From NCBI GenBank assembly GCA_040882465.1, contig JBBEBG010000026.1, positions 46,518-110,517 of the forward strand: a DNA stretch of 64,000 nucleotides, written 5' to 3'. Under the pieces are notes generated by a model. It made no database searches. It was not told the DNA's origin and saw only the letters and a list, made by a program, of their open reading frames with translations. The DNA comes from Gemmatimonadota bacterium. GTDB taxonomy: Bacteria; Gemmatimonadota; Gemmatimonadetes; Longimicrobiales; Gaopeijiaceae. This document shows positions 1-10,519 of this stretch, in pieces. The translations under genes and the position numbers were made by a program. Position 1 is the first letter of the stretch. Every line of letters begins with the position of its first letter.

Positions 1-22
1 GGGGGGGGGGCCCCCCCCCCCC
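1..22. other. G10/C12 homopolymer block at the window edge
   Basis: The window opens with ten G followed by twelve C. The block falls inside the reading frame of the fumC fragment on the minus strand, where it would encode only Gly and Pro at a place where fumarases are not low-complexity. It is a self-complementary run at the very end of the sequence, so a sequencing or assembly artefact is the simplest reading. Confidence 0.7.
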
Positions 23-252
23 GCGACCGGCCCATCGAGGCTCCCCATCTCGCCGTTGGTTTCCGCCGCGGCCCACTTCACGATCCCGAGAGCCTCGATC
101 ATCCGCCTCCCGAACCTCTGTCCGCTGATGGGGAAGTTTTCCACAGCCCTCTGGGTCTGGGCTCCGTACAATGCGCGCTCCGGCACCTGCACTTCGCCGA
201 GCGAATCTTTCTCGATCCGAAAGCCTTCCGGCGTCATTTCGATCTCCGTCAT
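23..252 (-). CDS. fumC: class II fumarate hydratase, N-terminal fragment
   Basis: Reading from the ATG at 252 toward the window edge gives about 76 residues that match the start of class II fumarases. The fragment has the conserved stretch [20 protein letters not shown], followed by [11 protein letters not shown] and a helix ending [12 protein letters not shown]. The enzyme hydrates fumarate to L-malate in the TCA cycle. Catalytic residues lie beyond the edge. A second in-frame ATG six codons in (position 237) could be the true start. The last reliable codon is next to the G/C block at 1-22, so the end is lost to the window edge or an artefact rather than shown to be truncated in the genome. 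Confidence 0.85.
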
Positions 253-365
253 CGGTTCCGGGAGGACCACCCCATGGCCCCCGCCCTCCCATCACGAAGA
301 GGGCACAAGTAACTTCCACCCTCCCGCGCGTTTCGCCAGTTCCCCGTCACGCCGAGCCGATCCTT

Positions 366-1088
366 TTGACCCCAGTCGCTTTGATCACGGGCGGAGCCGT
401 CCGCGTGGGGCGGGCGATCACCCTCGGATTGGCCGAGGCCGGATACGACGTCGTGATCAACTATCACGCGTCCGAATCCGAAGCGAAGGTGGTGGCACGC
501 AAGGTGGAGGAGGAGGGCCGCCGAGCCACCATCGCCGGGGGAGACGTATCGAACCCCCAGGAGGTGGAGATCATTGCGGCGCACGTCCGCGAAGAGCACG
601 GACGGCTCGATCTCCTCGTGAACAGCGCCTCCCTCTTCAAAAGCACGCCCCTGCTCGAGATCGATGCGGGAGAGTGGGACCGGGTCATGGCGGTCAATCT
701 CAAGGGCCCCTTCCTCATGGTGAAGGCGACGGCGGAGCTCCTCAGGGAATCGCGAGGACGGGTGGTGAATCTCGTAGACCTCTCGGCCTTCCAACCCTGG
801 ATCGAGCACCCGCACCACGCGGTCTCCAAGGCGGGGCTCCTCCACCTGACCCGGGTGATGGCCAAGGCCCTGGCACCGCACATCCGGGTGAACGCGATCG
901 CTCCGGGAGCGGTCCTTCTTCCTGAAGGTTACGGGGAGGAGGAGCGAGAGAAGTCGAGAGAGCGGGCCGTGCTTGGGAAGCTCGGATCGCCGGAGGACGT
1001 CGTCCGCACCGTCCTCTTTCTCGAACGCTCTCCCTTCATCACCGGGGAGGTCATCGTCGTTGACGGAGGAAGATTGATCGGGGGATGA
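366..1088 (+). CDS. short-chain dehydrogenase, pteridine reductase-like, with catalytic Tyr replaced by His
   Basis: This is a classical-length SDR (240 aa from the TTG at 366). It has the glycine-rich nucleotide motif TGGAVRVGRAI at residues 8-18, whose Arg is typical of NADPH use, and NSAS at 86-89. The NLVD segment with Asp138 and the HAVSK segment at 151-155 align with the Asp-Tyr-Lys triad of pteridine reductases (PTR1/FolM), including the 13-residue Asp-to-Tyr spacing. Position 151, normally the catalytic Tyr, is His (codon CAC at 816). The substrate is therefore uncertain and activity may be altered. An ATG at 171 would give a longer product but lies antisense inside fumC, so I prefer the TTG. 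It is divergent from fumC. Confidence 0.8.
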   Translation: MTPVALITGGAVRVGRAITLGLAEAGYDVVINYHASESEAKVVARKVEEEGRRATIAGGDVSNPQEVEIIAAHVREEHGRLDLLVNSASLFKSTPLLEIDAGEWDRVMAVNLKGPFLMVKATAELLRESRGRVVNLVDLSAFQPWIEHPHHAVSKAGLLHLTRVMAKALAPHIRVNAIAPGAVLLPEGYGEEEREKSRERAVLGKLGSPEDVVRTVLFLERSPFITGEVIVVDGGRLIGG

Positions 1089-1091
1089 GCC

Positions 1092-2102
1092 TCAGGCGGT
1101 CTTGCCCACCGGGTGCGCCGGAAGGGGCAACTCCTCGCTCCCGTGTGCGAGCCAGCGCTCCGCTTCCAGGGCCGCCATGCACCCCGTTCCCGCCGCGGTG
1201 ACGGCCTGACGGTAATACGGGTCCATCGCGTCGCCCGCCGCGAAGATCCCAGGCACGCTCGTCTCCGTCCTCCACCCCTTCGGCGTGACGACGTACCCGG
1301 CGGCGTCAAGCTCGACCACCCCTTTCAGGAAGACAGTGTTCGGCGTGTGCCCGATGGAGACGAAGAGCCCCCCCACGGGAAACTCGCGCTCCTCCCCACT
1401 CTCCGTGTTCCGGATGCGAATCCCCGTGATGAAGTCATCGCCCAGGACATCGGTCACGACGGAGTTCCACTCGACCCGGATCTTTTTATCGGCCAGCGCG
1501 CGCTCCGCCATGATCGGGGAAGCCCGGAAGGCGTCTCGCCGGTGCACGATCACCACCTCACGCGCGAATTTCGTGAGGTAGAGCGCCTCTTCCATCGCGG
1601 TGTCCCCCCCGCCCACGACCGCGAGCACCTGGTCCCGAAAGGCCGGAAGTGCACCGTCGCAGACCGCACAGGCCGAAACACCGCCGCCGAGCTGGGCCAG
1701 CCGCGTCTCGTTCGGGAGGCCGAGCCAATTCGCCCGCGCACCCGTCGCCACGATGACCGTCCGGGCGCGAACCTCCTCCCCTTCCGCGGAACGAAGGCGG
1801 AACGGACGCTCCTCAGTCTCGATGGCGACGACGTCATCCGTGACCAGGCGGGTACCGAACCGGATCGCCTGAGCCTTCATCTCCCCCATGAAGGTCTGCC
1901 CGTCGATTCCCTCCCTGAATCCGGGATAGTTCTCGATGTCGGTGGTGAACATGAGCTGCCCCCCGGGAATCATCTCGCGGGACGGGGCCCCCTCGAAGAC
2001 GAGAGGTTCGAGCCGGGCGCGGGCGGCGTAAATCGCCGCGGTCCAAGCGGCGGGGCCCGATCCGACGATCACGACCTCTTCGACACGGTCCCCGGCCATC
2101 AC
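1092..2102 (-). CDS. trxB: thioredoxin reductase
   Basis: This 336-aa FAD/NADPH flavoprotein reduces thioredoxin. The FAD-binding motif [10 protein letters not shown] is at the N-terminus, the redox-active CAVCDG disulfide motif is mid-protein, and the second Rossmann motif [13 protein letters not shown] follows it. The C-terminal [10 protein letters not shown] motif also binds FAD. Length and motif order match bacterial TrxB. The start ATG at 2102 overlaps the stop of the upstream ferredoxin-NADP reductase gene in an ATGA, so the two are probably translationally coupled in one redox operon with the Nudix gene. Confidence 0.95.
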   Translation of the reverse strand: MMAGDRVEEVVIVGSGPAAWTAAIYAARARLEPLVFEGAPSREMIPGGQLMFTTDIENYPGFREGIDGQTFMGEMKAQAIRFGTRLVTDDVVAIETEERPFRLRSAEGEEVRARTVIVATGARANWLGLPNETRLAQLGGGVSACAVCDGALPAFRDQVLAVVGGGDTAMEEALYLTKFAREVVIVHRRDAFRASPIMAERALADKKIRVEWNSVVTDVLGDDFITGIRIRNTESGEEREFPVGGLFVSIGHTPNTVFLKGVVELDAAGYVVTPKGWRTETSVPGIFAAGDAMDPYYRQAVTAAGTGCMAALEAERWLAHGSEELPLPAHPVGKTA

Positions 2103-3109
2103 TTGTCCTGGAAGATCTTAAGGCTGGTCGAGTGCCCGGGGTTCACCCGGGCGGAGGGATCCACGCGGTGCACGGCGTTGTTCACGGCAATCGCGGCCTC
2201 CCCAAATCCGGTGGCGATCAGATCGAGCTTTCCTTCGTAGTCCACGATGTCGCCGGCCGCATAAATTCCCGGCCGATTGGTCTCCATGAGCGTGTTCACG
2301 AGGATGCGGTTCTTCTTCAGCTCGAGTCCCCACCCCTGGATCGGACCCAGATCCGGCTTGAATCCAAGAAAAGTGAGGACGGCGTCACACTCCATCGTGA
2401 ACTTCTCTTGCGTACGGTTGTCGTACAGCACCGCGGCTTCCACGCGCCCGTTCCCCCGGATCTCGGCGACTTCGTGGAAGAGCCGGAGCTCGATCTCTCC
2501 GCCCCGCTCCGCTTCCATCAGCTTCGTCACCGAGGCCTCGTGCGCCCGGAATGAGTCTCTCCGGTGCGCGACGACGAGGCGGGAGGTCTTTTCCTTGAGG
2601 ATGAGCGCCCAGTCGAGAGCGGAGTCTCCGCCCCCCACGACGAGGACCTTCTTCCCCCGGTACATCTCAGGATCCTTGACCGCGTAATGGACTCCATGGC
2701 CGAGGAGATGTTCGTACCCGGGGCATTCGAGCCCTCGAGGTTCGAATGCGCCTTTCCCGCCGGCCACGATGAGCGTTCGCGTCAGGTAGGAACGCTCGCC
2801 ACAATCCAACCGCAGAAGCCCTTCTCCCTCCTCGAGGACGGCGTGGACCTCCTCGTCGAGGCAGAGCTCGGGCTCGAACTGTATCGCCTGGGCGATGAGG
2901 TCGAGGGCGAGATCCTTCGCAAGGACTTTCGGAAATCCTCCCACGTCGAAAATGTACTTCTCCGGATAGAGGGCTGTGAGCTGCCCGCCGAGCTCCGGAA
3001 GGGAGTCCACGATGCGGGTCGAAGCGCCGCGCATTCCGGCATAAAAGGCGGCGAAGAGCCCGGTCGGTCCGCCCCCCACGATGGTGATGTCCCTCACTTC
3101 GGATGTCAT
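2099..3109 (-). CDS. ferredoxin-NADP(+) reductase, thioredoxin-reductase-like (YumC type)
   Basis: This 336-aa flavoprotein resembles TrxB in fold ([17 protein letters not shown] at the N-terminus, [13 protein letters not shown] in the NADP domain, [11 protein letters not shown] near the C-terminus) but has no CxxC in the middle domain. The segment [19 protein letters not shown] is characteristic of the homodimeric TrxR-like ferredoxin reductases of Bacillus and green sulfur bacteria. It should move electrons between NADPH and ferredoxin or flavodoxin. The start overlaps the Nudix stop and its own stop overlaps the trxB start, both by 4 bases. Confidence 0.9.
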   Translation of the reverse strand: MTSEVRDITIVGGGPTGLFAAFYAGMRGASTRIVDSLPELGGQLTALYPEKYIFDVGGFPKVLAKDLALDLIAQAIQFEPELCLDEEVHAVLEEGEGLLRLDCGERSYLTRTLIVAGGKGAFEPRGLECPGYEHLLGHGVHYAVKDPEMYRGKKVLVVGGGDSALDWALILKEKTSRLVVAHRRDSFRAHEASVTKLMEAERGGEIELRLFHEVAEIRGNGRVEAAVLYDNRTQEKFTMECDAVLTFLGFKPDLGPIQGWGLELKKNRILVNTLMETNRPGIYAAGDIVDYEGKLDLIATGFGEAAIAVNNAVHRVDPSARVNPGHSTSLKIFQDK

Positions 3110-3576
3110 TCGCTTGCCCCTCCACCCGCGGGAGCCCCTTCACCCCCACTCGAGATGCCGAGCTGCACGGCCGCCCGCTCGAGGATCACGCGGGCGTTTT
3201 CGTACGCCACGGTGCGCGCCGCCTCCGCCAGGGACAGCCACCGGCACTCCGTGATCCCCTCGGATTGCTCGGGGCGCGCTTCGCCGACCTGCGACGTCAT
3301 CAGGTAGAAGCGGCAGAACTTATGGACCAGCCGGCGCTCCCTGCGGAAAGTCCAATCAATCTCCCCCAGGTCCACCCCGAGCTCCAGGTCTTCCAGCCCC
3401 GTTTCCTCGTTGACCTCTCGGAGCGCTGCCTCTTCCGTCCCCTCTCCCTCCTCGAGGTGGCCCTTCGGGAGCCCCCACTTTCCATAGGGGTCACGGATCA
3501 GGAGAACGCGCGGCTCGCCGTCCGTCGTGCGGACGACGACGCCTCCGGCGCTCTTCTCCTCGACACGCTTGGGCAT
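3106..3576 (-). CDS. Nudix hydrolase
   Basis: The product is 156 aa from the ATG at 3576. The Nudix box is complete: Gly at the start of [12 protein letters not shown], then [10 protein letters not shown], giving the metal-binding REVNEE core. The N-terminal strand [20 protein letters not shown] and the WGLPKGH entry into the box are like the diadenosine polyphosphate/NDP-sugar class, but the substrate cannot be set from sequence. The C-terminal tail is Gly/Ala-rich. It is first gene of a coupled trio with the ferredoxin reductase and trxB. Upstream in-frame starts at 3636 and 3594 exist but add no conserved sequence. Confidence 0.88.
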   Translation of the reverse strand: MPKRVEEKSAGGVVVRTTDGEPRVLLIRDPYGKWGLPKGHLEEGEGTEEAALREVNEETGLEDLELGVDLGEIDWTFRRERRLVHKFCRFYLMTSQVGEARPEQSEGITECRWLSLAEAARTVAYENARVILERAAVQLGISSGGEGAPAGGGASE

Positions 3577-3686
3577 GGACAACGGTCCCTCCATCCCCAG
3601 GCGCGCGGGCCGTGGTGCGGTTCTGCGGGGTTCCAAAGAACGGGCTCCGTATGCTGTCTCTGGCCTCGAGAGGCCCTGAAAGGTCG

Positions 3687-4676
3687 CTAAAATATAGAAA
3701 GACGCACGTACCGCCGAGGGTTCTCGCGAATGTCCACGAGGAGGGCCCTCAGGTCTCCCATCAACGCCTCCAACTCGTTCGACATCGCCGGATCCTGGAG
3801 GAGCCGGCCGAGCGAACCTTCGCCCGCGGCCGTCCGGTCCACGATCTCCTCGACCCGAACGAAGGTGGAATCCACCCGCGAGGCCACGCTCCGCACGCTC
3901 GCGTTCGTCCCCTGAAGCTCTCCCGAAAGCTCGCGAAGGTTTTCCGCGATGACCCCCAGGTCTTCGAGTGTGGAGGCGAGGTCACCGGTGGCCAGGGCTT
4001 CGTCGGCCCGGACGAAAGTGAGCCGTGCCTGCTCCGCCGCGGACCCGATCTCCTCCGCGGCCCGCTGGACCCCGTCCGTCACCTCGGTGAAGGATACGGC
4101 TTGCTGGGACACCATATCGGAGAGCCGCTGAGTCACTCCCTCCACGTTGTCGATCAGGGACGCGATGTTTTCGGCTGTCTCCTCGGAAAATGCGATCCCC
4201 ACGCGCTCCGTCAGCATCGCGAGGTTTCCCGCGATCTGATCGGCCATATGCGTGAGCTGGGAGATATCCGGCAGCGCGTGCCCCGGGAGCACGTCCTCCC
4301 GGGTCGGTTCCGCGTATCCCACATCCGGATACCGCGTGCGGGGATGGATTTCCGCCTGCCAATCACCAAAAAGCGACTCGGGCGAAAGGATCACCACAGG
4401 ATCGGGCGGGAGGACGATCCCTTCGTCGATCCGGAACCTGACTCTCACCGTATTTCCCGTCGAGTCCACCACGATTTCCCGAACGCTACCCACCTGAACG
4501 CCCCGCAGCTTCAAGTCGTTCCCGGCCCGGATGAGGCCCACCTCGAAAAACACCGCCTCGATGTCCCGCTGGTCCCGGCCGAAGGAAGCCCCCTGGAGCC
4601 AGAGCATCCCGATCACCGTGACAACGATGCTCGCGACGATCACGACGCCCACTAGTGCCTCGCGTGACTTGCTCAC
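3687..4676 (-). CDS. MCE-domain substrate-binding protein of an Mla-type lipid transporter
   Basis: This is a 329-aa protein with one N-terminal membrane segment ([19 protein letters not shown]) followed by a single MCE domain (residues about 35-115, including the [17 protein letters not shown] core). The rest is a long alpha-helical, coiled-coil-like region with heptad patterning. This is the architecture of MlaD-like proteins that sit in the inner membrane and hand lipids to the MlaE/MlaF complex; the long C-terminal helix is typical of forms that reach across the periplasm. The GTG start at 4676 forms a GTGA overlap with the ATPase stop, which decides the start over the upstream in-frame options. 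Confidence 0.85.
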   Translation of the reverse strand: MSKSREALVGVVIVASIVVTVIGMLWLQGASFGRDQRDIEAVFFEVGLIRAGNDLKLRGVQVGSVREIVVDSTGNTVRVRFRIDEGIVLPPDPVVILSPESLFGDWQAEIHPRTRYPDVGYAEPTREDVLPGHALPDISQLTHMADQIAGNLAMLTERVGIAFSEETAENIASLIDNVEGVTQRLSDMVSQQAVSFTEVTDGVQRAAEEIGSAAEQARLTFVRADEALATGDLASTLEDLGVIAENLRELSGELQGTNASVRSVASRVDSTFVRVEEIVDRTAAGEGSLGRLLQDPAMSNELEALMGDLRALLVDIRENPRRYVRLSIF

Positions 4677-5422
4677 GATTCGCCCTCCAATAGTTCGGGT
4701 TCTCCCTCGACGAATCCTCTGACCACGGGATCGTCCGAAGCCCGAAGCTCCTCGGGAGTCCCCAGAAAGCGGCACTGGCCTTCATATAGCATGGCGATTC
4801 GGTCTCCGACCCGGTAGGCGCTCTCGAGATCGTGGGTCACGACCACCCCGGTGGCGCCGAGCTCCTCCTTCGTTCGCAGGATGAGACGGTCGATGACCGT
4901 TTTCGTAATCGGGTCGAGCCCCGTCGTCGGTTCGTCGTAGAGGATGTATTTCGGGCGTGCGGCGATCGCGCGTGCGATTCCAGCGCGCTTCTTCTGGCCT
5001 CCCGAAAGCTCCGAGGGAAACTTCTCCGCCACCCCTTCGAGACCCACGAGTCCCAGGCACTCCGCGACCCGGTCCTGGATCTCGGAAACGGACATTTCCC
5101 CGATCCGGCGCAGCCCCAGCCCCACGTTTTCCCCGATGCTCATGGAGTCGAAGAGCGCCGCGAACTGGAAGACGAATCCCACTTTCCGCCGGAGGGCGAA
5201 GAGCTCTTTGGTAGGAAGCTCGGAAACGACCTGCTCGTCCACGCGAACCACGCCTTCGTCCGGGGCGAGGAGTCCCACGATAAGCTTGAGGGCAACCGAC
5301 TTCCCCGATCCGGACTGCCCCATCACCACGAGGGTCTCGCCCTCCCGAGCATCGACGGAAAACCCGCGAAGCACGCGGTTCGGGCCGAATGCCTTGTGGA
5401 CGCCATCGAGCACGATGCTCAT
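4673..5422 (-). CDS. ABC transporter ATPase, MlaF-like
   Basis: This 249-aa nucleotide-binding subunit has Walker A GQSGSGKS, Q-loop region FVFQFAALFDSMSIGENV, the signature LSGGQKKRAGIARA, Walker B YILYDEP and H-loop VVTHD. The FQ-x-x-ALFDSM segment and the TTGLDPI sequence after Walker B are typical of the MlaF/Ttg2A family that energises phospholipid transport between membranes. It lies 19 bases downstream of the permease and overlaps the MCE gene by 4 bases, completing an E-F-D order operon. Confidence 0.92.
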   Translation of the reverse strand: MSIVLDGVHKAFGPNRVLRGFSVDAREGETLVVMGQSGSGKSVALKLIVGLLAPDEGVVRVDEQVVSELPTKELFALRRKVGFVFQFAALFDSMSIGENVGLGLRRIGEMSVSEIQDRVAECLGLVGLEGVAEKFPSELSGGQKKRAGIARAIAARPKYILYDEPTTGLDPITKTVIDRLILRTKEELGATGVVVTHDLESAYRVGDRIAMLYEGQCRFLGTPEELRASDDPVVRGFVEGEPELLEGES

Positions 5423-5441
5423 GAGGTCGGTCGCGCCGGCG

Positions 5442-6224
5442 TCAGAGGAGCACGAGCGCCCAGAAGGCGTCGAGGACGAGGATTACCATCGAGCTGGCCA
5501 CGACCGCCCTCGTCGTCCCATTCCCCACTCCTTCTGCCCCTCCGGTCGTGTAATATCCGAAGAAACATCCCAGTGAGGTGACGACGAACCCGAAGCTCGT
5601 CGCTTTGATGATCGAATATGTGACGTCGAAGGGGAGGAAAAAGAGGGTGAGCCCCCGCACGAACTCCGCCGTGGACATATCGAGGAGTTGAAGGGAGGTG
5701 AGCCAGCCGAAGGTGATCCCGACCGCCGTCGCAAGCAAGGTGACCAGGGGGAACATGATGATCCCGGCGAGGACGCGCGGGAACACCAGGTAGGCGACCG
5801 GCGGGTAGGCCATCGTCTCGAGGGCGTCGATCTGTTCGGTCACCCTCATCGTCCCGATCTCCGCCGCGATGTTCGCTCCGACGCGCCCGGAAAGCGCGAG
5901 GCCGGTGAGCACGGGGCCGAGCTCGAGCATCATCGTTTTACCGACGAGGACGCCGACGAAATACATCGGGACCGCCCCCGTGAAGGTGTACGACGCCTGC
6001 AGGGCCAGGACGATCCCGGTGAAGGTGGCGATGAAGAGCGCGATGGGAACCGAATCCACCCCCACCCGGGCCATCTGCTGCAGTAAGAGACGCCCCCAGA
6101 CGTCCACGTATCTCGCGGACTGTGCAGTTCGCGCCGTCAGGATCCCCCAGCGGCCGATCCCGGCCGCAAGTGCGGTCGCGCCTCTCCCCAGGGCGGCGAA
6201 TGGAGCGAGAAGCCGTTCGGTCAT
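5442..6224 (-). CDS. ABC transporter permease, MlaE-like
   Basis: The 260-aa membrane protein has the MlaE family core: a hydrophobic N-terminal helix, the segment VGVDSVPIALFIATFTGIVLALQ, the GPVLTGLALSGRVGANIAAEIGTMRVTEQIDALETM motif (written here in part as its conserved run), and a C-terminal set of helices. It forms the transmembrane channel of the lipid transporter encoded with the two genes downstream. No MlaB (STAS) or MlaC gene is adjacent, which is common outside Proteobacteria. It is the first gene of its operon; no clear promoter was found in 6225-6348. Confidence 0.9.
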   Translation of the reverse strand: MTERLLAPFAALGRGATALAAGIGRWGILTARTAQSARYVDVWGRLLLQQMARVGVDSVPIALFIATFTGIVLALQASYTFTGAVPMYFVGVLVGKTMMLELGPVLTGLALSGRVGANIAAEIGTMRVTEQIDALETMAYPPVAYLVFPRVLAGIIMFPLVTLLATAVGITFGWLTSLQLLDMSTAEFVRGLTLFFLPFDVTYSIIKATSFGFVVTSLGCFFGYYTTGGAEGVGNGTTRAVVASSMVILVLDAFWALVLL

Positions 6225-6348
6225 GGAGGTGGGCTCGATCCGCCGGAGAGCACCCGGTCTCGGTCAGAATGGGAGGGGCGGCACGTGGCAGCCGGTGCGC
6301 GCGGTCCTGCTCGTGAACCGCTTCCCTGGCACCGCCGACGCGCGGATC

Positions 6349-6744
6349 TCAGCGACGCCTGGATCTCGCCGGCTTGCGGGGAGCGGGCCGAAGCCCGTTT
6401 TCGAAGGTGAAGGTCACCTGTTCCGTTTTTTTTCCGTCGCCGGCGGCGACGTCGCAGGTCACACTCACTCGACGCACCCCGTCCTGGTCCCCCCGCACCA
6501 TGACTTCGACATCCACTCCCTGTTCGGGGCAGATGATCCGGGTGCGCACCTGATCACCGGGAAATTCGTCCCGATAGTCCGCGGGATTTCGGAAGAGCGT
6601 CATGGTGGACTGGCGTCCCGAGTGGAGGGAGCGAGAGATCTTCACGTGCCTGAGCCAGTCCGGCTGGTAGCTCACCTCGTAAGCGAAGCCAAGCTGGTCG
6701 CATCCCGTCCCCTCGCGATTGTGCCGTGCCACCCATTCCCCCAA
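6349..6744 (-). CDS. uncharacterised 131-aa protein
   Basis: I do not recognise this protein. It is soluble-looking, has no signal peptide or membrane segment, and ends in a basic Pro/Arg tail (APRKPARSRRR). Codon use has the strong G/C third-position bias of neighbouring genes, which supports it as real. The frame is open back to a stop at 6820-6822 and contains no ATG near its front, so the TTG at 6744 is the best start, with a nearly complete upstream open stretch as an alternative from a non-standard start. A long plus-strand open frame across the region is its shadow. Confidence 0.55.
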   Translation of the reverse strand: MGEWVARHNREGTGCDQLGFAYEVSYQPDWLRHVKISRSLHSGRQSTMTLFRNPADYRDEFPGDQVRTRIICPEQGVDVEVMVRGDQDGVRRVSVTCDVAAGDGKKTEQVTFTFENGLRPAPRKPARSRRR

Positions 6745-7194
6745 GTCGAGTTCCGTCGCGCCCGGAATACGCTCCGGGTCGTCGCGTTCCGCGAATGTCC
6801 CGGGGCGGATCCCACGCTGTCAAGTCGTCCACCTCCGCCGTGCGGAGCCGCCGGTTCGCAGGGAGGTCCGGAGGCGGCGAGCATTCCACCGCGAGCCCTT
6901 GACCACTTCGCGGAGCCGGATTACTATGCCGAAAATTCCGCAGACGTGATGCCGGGACCGGACGAGATTCGTCTACGCCCCGCGCCGGCCCCTAGCGTTG
7001 ACCCCGCCAAAACCTTCCGGCCTCCGGCCGTTACCCGACACAAAAAGTTGAGCCCCGGGCCTTTGCCCACCCGCCTTCGCCTCGAGCAAAGATGACCGCG
7101 CCAAAGTTGGACATGCCGCCGCCGGCGAAGCGCGGGCTGCCGCGGCGCTGAGCCCTCCCCACCCCCGCCGGACCAGTCCGAACTGGAGACCCCC
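6745..7194 (+). other. non-coding region with predicted long rho leader
   Basis: No convincing full gene lies here. It holds the predicted rho promoter at 6899-6927 and, if that is used, a transcript leader of about 260 bases before the rho GTG. Inside the leader is a possible 19-codon open frame (ATG at 7092, TGA ending 7151, product [19 protein letters not shown]) with only a weak purine stretch before it. It could be a leader peptide but may be chance. Confidence 0.4.
6899..6927 (+). promoter_or_regulatory. predicted sigma70-type promoter for rho
   Basis: TTGACC at 6899-6904 is followed by exactly 17 bases and then TACTAT at 6922-6927, a good match to -35 and -10 elements. Transcription would start near 6934, about 260 bases upstream of rho. 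It points away from the minus-strand gene at 6349-6744. Confidence 0.5.
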
Positions 7195-8445
<1,251 letters not shown>

Positions 8446-8509
8446 CCTCCAGGCGCCCACTCCTTTTCCACCCAGTCAGGCCGAACCCGCCCGCCCCGGT
8501 GCGACGCCC

Positions 8510-9784
8510 ATGATCGGCATCGTCGGTGGCGGAATCTCGGGACTCTTCCTCCTCCATCTCCTGACGAAGCAGGGGGTCGAGGCGCTCCTCTTCGAAGCCG
8601 ACGGCGAACCCGGCGGGGTCATTCGGAGCCGCCGGCTCACCGGTCCATCGGGAGAGGTGACCGCCGACCTCGGCCCCCAACGCGTGCGACTGACCCCGGG
8701 ACTCGGCACGATCGTGGACGACCTCGGGCTCAGGCCGTCGCTCCTGCGGGCGCCTACCGGCGTCCCCTTCACCGTTTATTACCGGGGACACCTCCACCCG
8801 GCACCCCTCGGCGTGCGCGACGCCCTGCGGAGCAGCCTCATCTCCTGGGGCGGAAAGCTTCGAGCCCTTGGTGACCTCGTCACCGGTCCCCCTGCACCCG
8901 AGGAGTCGGTCGCCCACGCACTCCGGCGGAAGCTGGGTCCCGAGATCTTCGAGCGCCTCGCCGGGCCGATCCTCGGGGGGCTTTACGGCTCACATCCCGA
9001 AGAGATGGAGGCCCGCCATACGCTCCTTCCGATTCTGCGACGAACGGGCGGGGGAAGGAGCCTCCTCCTCGCACTCCTCCGCGCGTCGCGGGCCGCGGAC
9101 CTCCCCGTCGTTTCCTTCGAGGAAGGGATGGGGGCGCTCCCCTGGGCGCTCGCGGAGCGATACCGCGACCGGGTTCGGCCAGCGACTCCAGTGCGCGAGA
9201 TCCGGAGCGCCGGCGGAGGCTTCCACGAGATCGCCACGGACGGCGACACGATCCGGGTGCGCGACGTCGTCCTCGCGGTCCCGGCCCCTGAAGCCGGGCG
9301 CATTCTCGCGACGGCCGCCCCGGAGGCGGCCTCCCTCGTCGGCTCTCTCCGGTACAACCCGCTCGCAGTCGTTCCACTCGTCGCCTCCGATCTCGACCGC
9401 CTGCCGCCGGTCGGCACGGGATTCAAGATGACGCTGGATAGCCCGATGGCGACGCGGGGCGTCACCGCACACGGGACGTTATTCGGAAGGACCGGCCTTT
9501 TCTCGGCATTCCTGGGCGGGATGGGGGGAGAGGCGCTGATGGATCGGCCGGACGCGGAGATTCTCGCGATCGCCCAGGAGGAGTTCCGCGAAGTGACGGG
9601 CGTGGATGCCGCCCCCCTCCTCGTCCACCGCACGCACATGCCGGCCTGGGATCGGAGTTGGAGCGCGATGGACCGGCTCCGCCTCCCGTCCGGCCTCCAC
9701 GTCTGCGCGGCCTACTCGGATCGCCCCGGCATCGGAGGCCGCCTTGAGGAGGCGCTCCGGGTGGCCGCCCGGCTCACCCGTTGA
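8510..9784 (+). CDS. hemY: protoporphyrinogen/coproporphyrinogen oxidase, HemY type
   Basis: This 424-aa FAD enzyme oxidises the porphyrinogen ring in late haem synthesis. The FAD-binding motif IGIVGGGISGLFLLHLL opens the protein, LFEADGEPGGVIRS follows, and the C-terminal YSDRPGIGG region closes the FAD site. The mid-region FERLAGPILGGLYGSHPEEM is typical of HemY-type oxidases. Whether it acts on protoporphyrinogen IX or coproporphyrinogen III cannot be told from sequence. hemE and hemH are at 21.4-23.6 kb, not adjacent. Its last 11 bases overlap the convergent phosphoribosyltransferase gene. Confidence 0.87.
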   Translation: MIGIVGGGISGLFLLHLLTKQGVEALLFEADGEPGGVIRSRRLTGPSGEVTADLGPQRVRLTPGLGTIVDDLGLRPSLLRAPTGVPFTVYYRGHLHPAPLGVRDALRSSLISWGGKLRALGDLVTGPPAPEESVAHALRRKLGPEIFERLAGPILGGLYGSHPEEMEARHTLLPILRRTGGGRSLLLALLRASRAADLPVVSFEEGMGALPWALAERYRDRVRPATPVREIRSAGGGFHEIATDGDTIRVRDVVLAVPAPEAGRILATAAPEAASLVGSLRYNPLAVVPLVASDLDRLPPVGTGFKMTLDSPMATRGVTAHGTLFGRTGLFSAFLGGMGGEALMDRPDAEILAIAQEEFREVTGVDAAPLLVHRTHMPAWDRSWSAMDRLRLPSGLHVCAAYSDRPGIGGRLEEALRVAARLTR

Positions 9785-10295
9785 TGACGCCCCGGTAGCG
9801 CGGATTCACGACCCACTCGTTTCCGCTGAAGATCTTCCGGTCCCACGGGAAGACCACCGTGGCATCCGTCTCCAGGGCGAAATAGTCCGGCGCGTACCCG
9901 CGCGGCCGGACGAAGACGGTCGCGGTCCGGATCTCGGAAGGCCCGACGTCGCGGACCGCGGCGAGGCCGAGGCGAAAGGTCTCTCCGGAGGTCGCAATTT
10001 CGTCCACCAGAATGACGCGCTTTCCACGCACCTGCGGGGGGGCGGCCGAGAGGATGGCGGGGCGCTCTCGCACCCGATCGTCGCCCTCCCAGCGGGAGAT
10101 CTTCATCGAGTAGAAGTCGATGCGCAGGATGGAGGCGAGGACGGCGGCGGGAATGACCCCCGCGCGCGCGATTCCAACGACTGCCTCGGCCTGATAGTCC
10201 TGGCCCACGCGCATGGCGAGCGCCCGGCAAAGCTCTCCGAACATCTCCCAGGAGAGGTCCAGGAATTCGTCCCTTCTCACCAGCGGATCCGGCAT
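9774..10295 (-). CDS. phosphoribosyltransferase family protein
   Basis: The protein (173 aa from the ATG at 10295) has the PRPP-binding motif VILVDEIATSGET at about residues 97-109, preceded by a VVGIARAGVIPAAVLAS loop. This matches small type I phosphoribosyltransferases of the xanthine/hypoxanthine (Gpt-like) group; the substrate base is not certain. A GGAGG four bases upstream of the ATG at 10295 supports that start over the longer frame from 10319. It converges on hemY, with an 11-base overlap of the two 3' ends. Confidence 0.82.
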   Translation of the reverse strand: MPDPLVRRDEFLDLSWEMFGELCRALAMRVGQDYQAEAVVGIARAGVIPAAVLASILRIDFYSMKISRWEGDDRVRERPAILSAAPPQVRGKRVILVDEIATSGETFRLGLAAVRDVGPSEIRTATVFVRPRGYAPDYFALETDATVVFPWDRKIFSGNEWVVNPRYRGVING

Positions 10296-10519
10296 CGGTC
10301 CTCCGAACGCGGTCAACACGCTGACCTCCTGCGCCTTTCGGCGAGACGGGATGGAAGACGTGCTCCGAAAGAGCGGGGTTTCCCGAAGCTAGCGGGGACT
10401 GCGGCCACGGGCCAACCGTGGAAGACATCGAAGACCCGGAACTTTTGTCCCGTTGACCGGGCGTGTGCCACCCGTCATCCTCCCTCACGAGAAGAGAACG
10501 GAATGACGCTGGAGCCCCG

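Noticed and set aside
5869-7095. Plus-strand open frame of about 400 codons over the MlaE-like gene and the following region
   Set aside because: It is antisense to two coding genes, has shadow-like composition and no motif.
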